Notes under the pieces: generated by a model | What the model saw: the letters and a program-made list of their open reading frames with translations, nothing else | Databases searched by the model: none | What the model was told of the DNA's origin: nothing | In this document: positions 58,566 through 64,000 of the stretch, piece after piece | Numbering within the stretch: position 1 is the stretch's first letter | Layout: each line of letters opens with the position of its first letter | Assembly (NCBI RefSeq): GCF_005239225.2 | Contig: NC_133299.1 | Coordinates: forward strand, 10,978,967-11,042,966 | DNA: 64,000 bases | Direction: 5' to 3' | DNA from: Populus alba | Taxonomy: Eukaryota; Streptophyta; Magnoliopsida; Malpighiales; Salicaceae | Made by a program: the position numbers and the translations under genes

Positions 58566-60184
58566 TGATACAACCATATTATTCGATAGTTTCACCCACA
58601 TTTAAATAGTATTTTGCCTATTTTTTATATATAAAATACCTTGATAATCTTTGTTTTATGTTTTAAAGGCACTTTTGGATGAAAGATGCAACAAGGAGTA
58701 AATTGGAGGTAATTAACAGATTTGACTTTCAGTCGATGTTTTGTGCAAAACGTGAGCTCTAGAGGTCGAAATGAAGTTATTCCAATGGCATTAAAAAAAC
58801 TAACATCCATACCTGTCTAGAAATCTAAGGCAAGAAAATAAAATAAGGAAGAGCATGGAAATCGCAACTTTCAAAGTCAAATATCGCAATCTGCTAGTGT
58901 TGACCTTCGGTCATTCCAACTTGAATATCTAGAGCTACAGAAGCCTAATTGATGCAAACTTAATTGTTTTGGATTTCTAACTCAAAATACTATAAATGCT
59001 CAAATTTCAGCAAAAAACGATGCCATATGAGGGAGATATGATTTTCAAAAATAACAATTGAATTTTGCCAGCAAACAGGTTTCGTGAATAAACGAGTCCA
59101 AATTACGTTCTGAAGCATTTAAACCGATAACCAAGTTTTTATTTCAGCAATTTAGCTTCTCTAAGTCAAAGCTTGAAGATTTTATGCAAGGCTATTCCTT
59201 CTTTTTTAGGAAAATAATTATTGAAATACTTAAATATAAACAGTCTACTTAAGATAAGATTATTTTGTAAAATAGAGACTAGGGTTTATAGGATATAAAA
59301 AGAATGAGAGAAAAGAAGGGGAGCAACCAGCCAAGAGGAGAAAAACACCCCCCTCCTCTAAGAAACTCAAAATTATGCATTCTTCCTTCTTTTTTATTAG
59401 TTGATTAACAAACATGCACACTTTTTCTTGGTTGCAAGGACACGAAAACCTTCGGATTTCAAGAACTGTGAGATTTATTTTACCTTTTCTTTTTAGTTTA
59501 TATGATATGAATATGTTTATTCTCATATTGCTTATTTTATCTATAATTGTTTATTTTAATTGCTAGAGCGGACTCTAAGTTATTATTGTAAATAATCTAT
59601 TGCTAAGTTTGATATCAAAACCGGAGTTGTGGTATATGAACTTGTGAAGCAACTGAGTTTAATAATTGTGGCGGATCTACGTTACTAATCTTAGAAAGAA
59701 CATTCAATCAAATCAAACAAAGACTACGGACATTTATGTTTTCTTGATTAATAAACTTATCTAGTTTTTAAGGCTGCCATTGAATTAAATTACTAGTGCG
59801 GACACTGTGGTTATTTGATGGTTAGGGTTAGTTATACGGCATCCGTTAACTAACCAATGTTAAGAAGAGATAAATATTCAAAATATAAATTGATGTTTTA
59901 TTTCCATGATCAATTCTGATTTCTGTAGGTGGATGTGTGCTTGCGACTAAGGTTTGTTCTCTTGATAATTTTCTAATTTTATTAAATTTTGTTTGATAGT
60001 TTTCTGTTTTATTTTGCTTTAGCCTAGATAACGTCCAAACCCCCCCCCCAAATTGCATAACATCTAGTATAAAAATCTGACTTGAACCTTCCTTATGGGA
60101 TCAACCCCTTGCTTGCTCTATACAATCTTATGTGTTATGTTTAAAGCTAGGGTAATTAATTTGTGCGACCGCGACATCGCAACA
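58566..60184. mobile_element. Solo-LTR-like insertion (1.6 kb) in the minisatellite
   Basis: The segment starts TGATACAACC and ends CGACATCGCAACA, i.e. TG...CA, and is flanked by CTAAA (58561-58565) and CTAAG (60185-60189), a likely 5-bp target duplication with one change. Removing it restores a continuous minisatellite unit (AAACCTAAG then ATACTTAGGTTTGAC). A TATA-like TAGGATATAAAAAG lies near 59289. No coding sequence is present, so it is probably a solo LTR of a Ty3/gypsy-type element. Confidence 0.7.
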
Positions 60185-60405
60185 CTAAGATACTTAGGTT
60201 TGACAATCAACCAAACCCAATGCTTATAGGTTTAGTGAACACGCTAGACCCAAGACACTTGGGTTTGACAATCAATCAAACTCAAAGCAACATGAGGTCT
60301 AACAAACATATCTGGCCCAAAATACTTGAGTTTGAAAATCAGCCAAACCCTAAGCAAACATGGGTCTGGAAAAACATGTAAGACCTAAAAATTTTGGATT
60401 CAAAG
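60185..60405. repeat. Minisatellite, ~65-bp unit, right part
   Basis: Continuation of the array at 58275-58565, with cores ATACTTAGG, ACACTTGGG, ATACTTGAG and AATTTTGG at about 60190, 60255, 60321 and 60387 (spacing 65-67 bases). Confidence 0.8.
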
Positions 60406-60682
60406 AATATTAGGTTCTACAACTATGCATTTTATCCTAGATGATCCCCTAGATTTAAAATATTGTAGGCATAAAAAACCATTATGCCTCTCTATCTAGA
60501 ACAATTACATGATCCATTAATGTCCAAGGTAATGATCTCCCTATATCCCTGGATATTCAAAATACGTCATAAGGGAGCCCACAACACGTCCCTTCTTGTT
60601 AATGATGTGTATAGGATATTTTTCCCTCGTTAATGAAATGTATATGATTTCAGCCTATCGTTAACTAAGAATTCATCATCAA

Positions 60683-61401
60683 ATGGTTGATTGGCATGAC
60701 ATCGTGTGGTTCAAGAATGTTGTCCCAAGACATGCATTTCTTCTTTGGGTAGCTATCCAACGAAAACTCTCAACGCATGATAGACTTCATCGGTTTGGTA
60801 TTAATGGTCCCAATAGGTGCTCACTCTGTCTCCGCAATAATGAAGATCACAGCCACTTGTTCTTTGAATGCTCCTTTACGAAATCATTATGGTGGAATGT
60901 TTGTGACAGATGCGACATTCCAAGAATGACAAAAAGCTTGGATGAATGGATTCGATTGGCCACTGTCTCTTGGCATGGCAAAAGTTTCGTCAACTTTTCT
61001 CGTAAACTGGGTTTCACAGCTACAGTGTATTGTATCTGGCAAGAACGGAACGCAAGGATCTTTGCAGATGTGTCTAAAGCTTCGAATTTGGTTTTTGATC
61101 AAATCGAATGTATCATTCGCGATAAGCTTGTTTTGATGAGGAATGTTCAACAAACAGATGAAAACATAAGGATCCAAAGACTTTAGAGGGTCAATAACAT
61201 AGACTCTTAATTTGATGTTTAGCTGGTTGTTTTTGTACCCCTAGTATATCTAGTTGGTCTAAGTTTTTGTTTTGTTATGTGGCTAGCCTGTAGCCATTTG
61301 TTGTTTTTCATTTCTGTTCGCATTGTAAATCTTGGGTATGCCCATTATATTCTTTGTATCATTTTTTTTTAATACACAAGTCAGCTTACCAAAAAAAAAA
61401 A
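60683..61401 (+). mobile_element. LINE 3' end: zf-RVT domain and poly-A
   Basis: The 167-residue frame 60683-61186 reads WFKNVVPRHAFLLWVAIQRK, RCSLCLRNNEDHSHLFFECS, WWNVCDRC and TATVYCIWQERNARIFADVS. This is the zinc-binding reverse-transcriptase-associated domain (C-x2-C...H...C) at the C-terminus of plant L1-type ORF2. A stop at 61184-61186 is followed by a 3' UTR and a short A-run at 61391-61401, as expected of a 5'-truncated LINE insertion. Only this terminal domain is present; no endonuclease or reverse-transcriptase core lies upstream. It is unrelated in position to the LINE fragment at 49050-49775. Confidence 0.8.
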
Positions 61402-62885
61402 TAATGAGGGTATTCAATTAACTAACTAAACTTTTTTTAATGATCAAATTTGTGTTAGGTCAATTTTATACAAAATTAAGTTCTTAACTTCTCATTAAAT
61501 GCAAAAAATGTCGCAAAATATTAATATGAATTAATATTTAAAATATTAATATATGTTTGTTGGATGATTATTTATACTTTATGGTTATGATACGGGTAAC
61601 TCCTATAATTAATGATAATAATATTAGTTTAAATACAGCTAATTAAATTATTAAGCGACAAGCTCATGCTGCGCGCGTTCTGTATACATATAAAAAAAAA
61701 ACAATGAACAATGTCTTTTCTTCTCTCTTTTTTGTTATTTCAAGGTTTAGGTGTTTTTTTGTTCTTAATTTATCATTTAATTGATTTGCTTGTACCAGTC
61801 TTTTTATGGTTTGATAAATTAATTTAAATTTTTTTAATTAATTTTATTTTTAAATTTTATTCTTCTATATATGATTGATTTTCAATCAAATTTTATAAAA
61901 AAAAATTATTTATTTTTTATTAAGTTATTTTGATTTCATTATTTAAGTTACAGGTTTAATAGGTTAATTTAATTTGACTAGGATATTTTTTGTGTTTTTT
62001 ATTTATTTATTTATTTTAATTTTATTATTTAACATTAAATTTATTATAAATTGAATCTCATAATTTATTTTAATTTATTTTATAATTACAGTTATTTTCT
62101 CATGAATCAGGAAGATGTTTTCTAGTTTAAGAGATTGGAAACATTACATAACTTAAAAAATATAATAGTATAGAAAATAATAATTTATAAATATATTTAT
62201 ATATGAAATAATATATTAGGATATATTAATAGACAATATAAAATTATATTATTTTGATGACTAATTTCATAAGCATGGCCAGCGTATTCTTCACAGAAGC
62301 AAAGACAAAAAGAAAATGGGCAGTGGATCCCGATCACCAAACTTGGTCTACAATCTTTAAGCACACAGCAATATTGAACGTGCAAACATCGAGTCCACAA
62401 TTTTAGGCCAAAAGCTTATGAAATTACAGAGTTTTTTGGGAATAATTTCCTAAACACAAAATTCAAAGGTGTGATTGTGGTAATCAAGGATAAAGCTAGG
62501 ATTATTTGTTAGAAAATATAAAATTAATATAACAAGATATATAATATTTGTTTTAATTTATTGTACATGAGTTGTAAAACAAAACCTGTATAATTTAGTT
62601 TTATTCAAATAACTTACTACAAATATATAATGATCTTTATATAAGGTAAAATGTTTGGAGCAATATCAAATTGAGTCAAAGCAATGAAGTTAATTTCATC
62701 TTCATAATGTATCTATATCTATCACTTTAATGTTATTGATCTTTATACCTATCAAATATAAACATACAAAGTATAGAATAAACACTAGCTAAATCAAAGC
62801 ATTATTTATGTTTGATAAACTTTGAAATAAAACAAAAAATAATAAAGAATGATTTTTACATATTTATTTTAATTATGCTCATCAT
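61402..62885. other. AT-rich spacer
   Basis: No credible gene on either strand; long A/T-rich stretches. Confidence 0.5.
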
Positions 62886-62889
62886 TATT

Positions 62890-63049
62890 TTATAGAATAG
62901 AAATCATCAATTATCATATCAATTGTAATTTTTCAGCAATTTCTTTTTTCTATATAAACAATCAAATAATTCGCAAGAAAATCATCCTCCATCCGATTGC
63001 GAAGTCTTGTTTTAAAAATCTTCATCACAGAAAAAGCTCGTTCAGTAGG
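62890..63049 (-). pseudogene. hAT-type transposase, C-terminal dimerisation-domain relic
   Basis: Read right to left from 63049: PTERAFSVMKIFKTRLRNRM then EDDFLANYLIVYIEK, and after a one-base shift EIAEKLQL, then IIDDFYSIK. This is the C-terminal dimerisation region of hAT-related transposases of the TTF/ZMYM1-like kind (ERAFSAMK...TRLRN.M.D.FL...L..YIE). No upstream transposase sequence is visible between 63060 and 64000, so it is a short relic. Confidence 0.65.
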
Positions 63050-63059
63050 CTATGAGTTA

Positions 63060-64000
63060 TCAATATTTTTTTTGTTTAAAAAAATCAATTCTTCTTATTT
63101 TATTCATGATTCAACCTAAAATCAAAACATATATCGCAAGAAAAAAATTGATAATTTTGGTGGCTCTGCTAATATATATATATATATATTAAAACATCAT
63201 CAAATTATTAACAAACATCTCAAAACAAAATAGAATTAGATTTTAAATTTAAATTACATTGTTTTGTTTGTTGAAAGATAAATTAATTGGTTGTTCTACT
63301 TTAATCTTTTTGTAAAAAAAATTTACTCGTGATTTGTGTTTTTTAATTCTGTTTTTGATCGGCTGCATGTTTTATATTAGAGTAAATTAATGGCTCTGTT
63401 TTTTATTTCACAAAGTAATGCTTTTATTTTTATTTTCTTTCCCAAGTAGGTCAAAAGTAAATTCAAAAGAAATCAAAAATAAAATCACATTTAATTTCAG
63501 GCTCACTTCTTTAAAATAAAAAAATATAATATCTCCTCATATTTAATTACCCAATAATACTCAATAATTAAAAAAAACATGTCTTGTAGGGGCCAGCCCT
63601 GTTTGCTCTCCTTGCTTCCACCTGTAGTGGTAATTGTTGCTATCGTCGTGTTGGTGAGGTGTCTTCTTTAATTTTTAAAATCTGTTTGGAAATACAATTG
63701 CAATTATTTTTCAAAATGCTATTTATTTAAAAATATATTAAAATAATATTTTATTATTTTTAACATTAATATATCAAAATAATTTTTTTTTTTTTAAAAA
63801 AAAGGCTTAGCAAACTCAGCCCACCAAACAGACCAAAGCATTTGGATTCTGTCAAGGAAGCAAGACAATCTTAAGTGTGGTGAAACCGACGCAAAGGTTT
63901 TGGTATCTAACACAAAGTCATGCTGTAAAGCAATCAATTGAAAACTTTTTGGGTTGAGCCCATAAACAAAATTCGCATTCCAATTGCTAATTTTAGTTCA
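63060..64000. other. AT-rich spacer
   Basis: A (TA)n tract lies near 63171-63190, and a degenerate poplar-type repeat copy near 63690-63830. No gene recognised. Confidence 0.5.

Noticed and set aside
1..64000. tRNA or rRNA genes
   Set aside because: No cloverleaf-like segment with A- and B-box sequence or conserved rRNA stretch was noticed on reading; a dedicated tRNA search was not possible here.

Overview
The window looks like nuclear DNA of a woody eudicot, most likely a poplar or other Salicaceae (an inference from gene structure, AT-rich spacers and a repeat family I associate with Populus). Genes have GT-AG introns. Protein-coding matter is sparse and separated by AT-rich, transposon-littered spacers. 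No rRNA, tRNA or CRISPR array was seen, and nothing suggests bacterial or viral origin.

Layout: (1) 1-9.7 kb: an orphan first coding exon of a neutral ceramidase (1710-2044, +), a possible small membrane protein (3441-3737, -), an old LTR-like relic and a poplar-type interspersed repeat. (2) 9.75-10.84 kb: a four-exon PLATZ zinc-finger gene (+) with a single extra C that breaks the frame. (3) 12.0-33.75 kb: one very large gene on the minus strand encoding a TDBD-PHD-PHD-GNAT nuclear protein (IDM1/ROS4-like family). Its central nine exons sit in a near-identical 3.22-kb unit repeated four times plus a deleted fifth copy. It also carries smaller tandem duplications (50, 220, 228, ~439 and ~459 bp). 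Shared and private frameshifts plus a lost 3' end mark it as a pseudogene in this sequence.

(4) 34-44 kb: AT-rich spacer, a decayed Tat/Ogre-like LTR with its primer-binding site, and a decayed CACTA (En/Spm) transposon. (5) 44.5-46.0 kb: an intact single-exon UGT73-type UDP-glycosyltransferase (-), one of two apparently functional genes. (6) 49-53.1 kb: a LINE reverse-transcriptase fragment joined in frame to the tail of a second CACTA transposase, followed by the second CACTA gene and its repeat arrays. (7) 56.3-57.6 kb: an intact three-exon alpha-expansin (+), the second apparently functional gene. (8) 58-64 kb: a ~65-bp minisatellite split by a 1.6-kb solo-LTR-like insertion, the 3' end of a LINE, and a hAT-type transposase relic.

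The genes do not form a pathway. The glycosyltransferase acts on small molecules in the cytosol, the expansin loosens cell wall, and PLATZ and the PHD protein belong to nuclear regulator families. The main story is the recent in-gene amplification at 13.9-27.9 kb, with breakpoints that show short microhomology. Exon-phase analysis indicates it cannot encode a longer multi-PHD protein by simple linear splicing.
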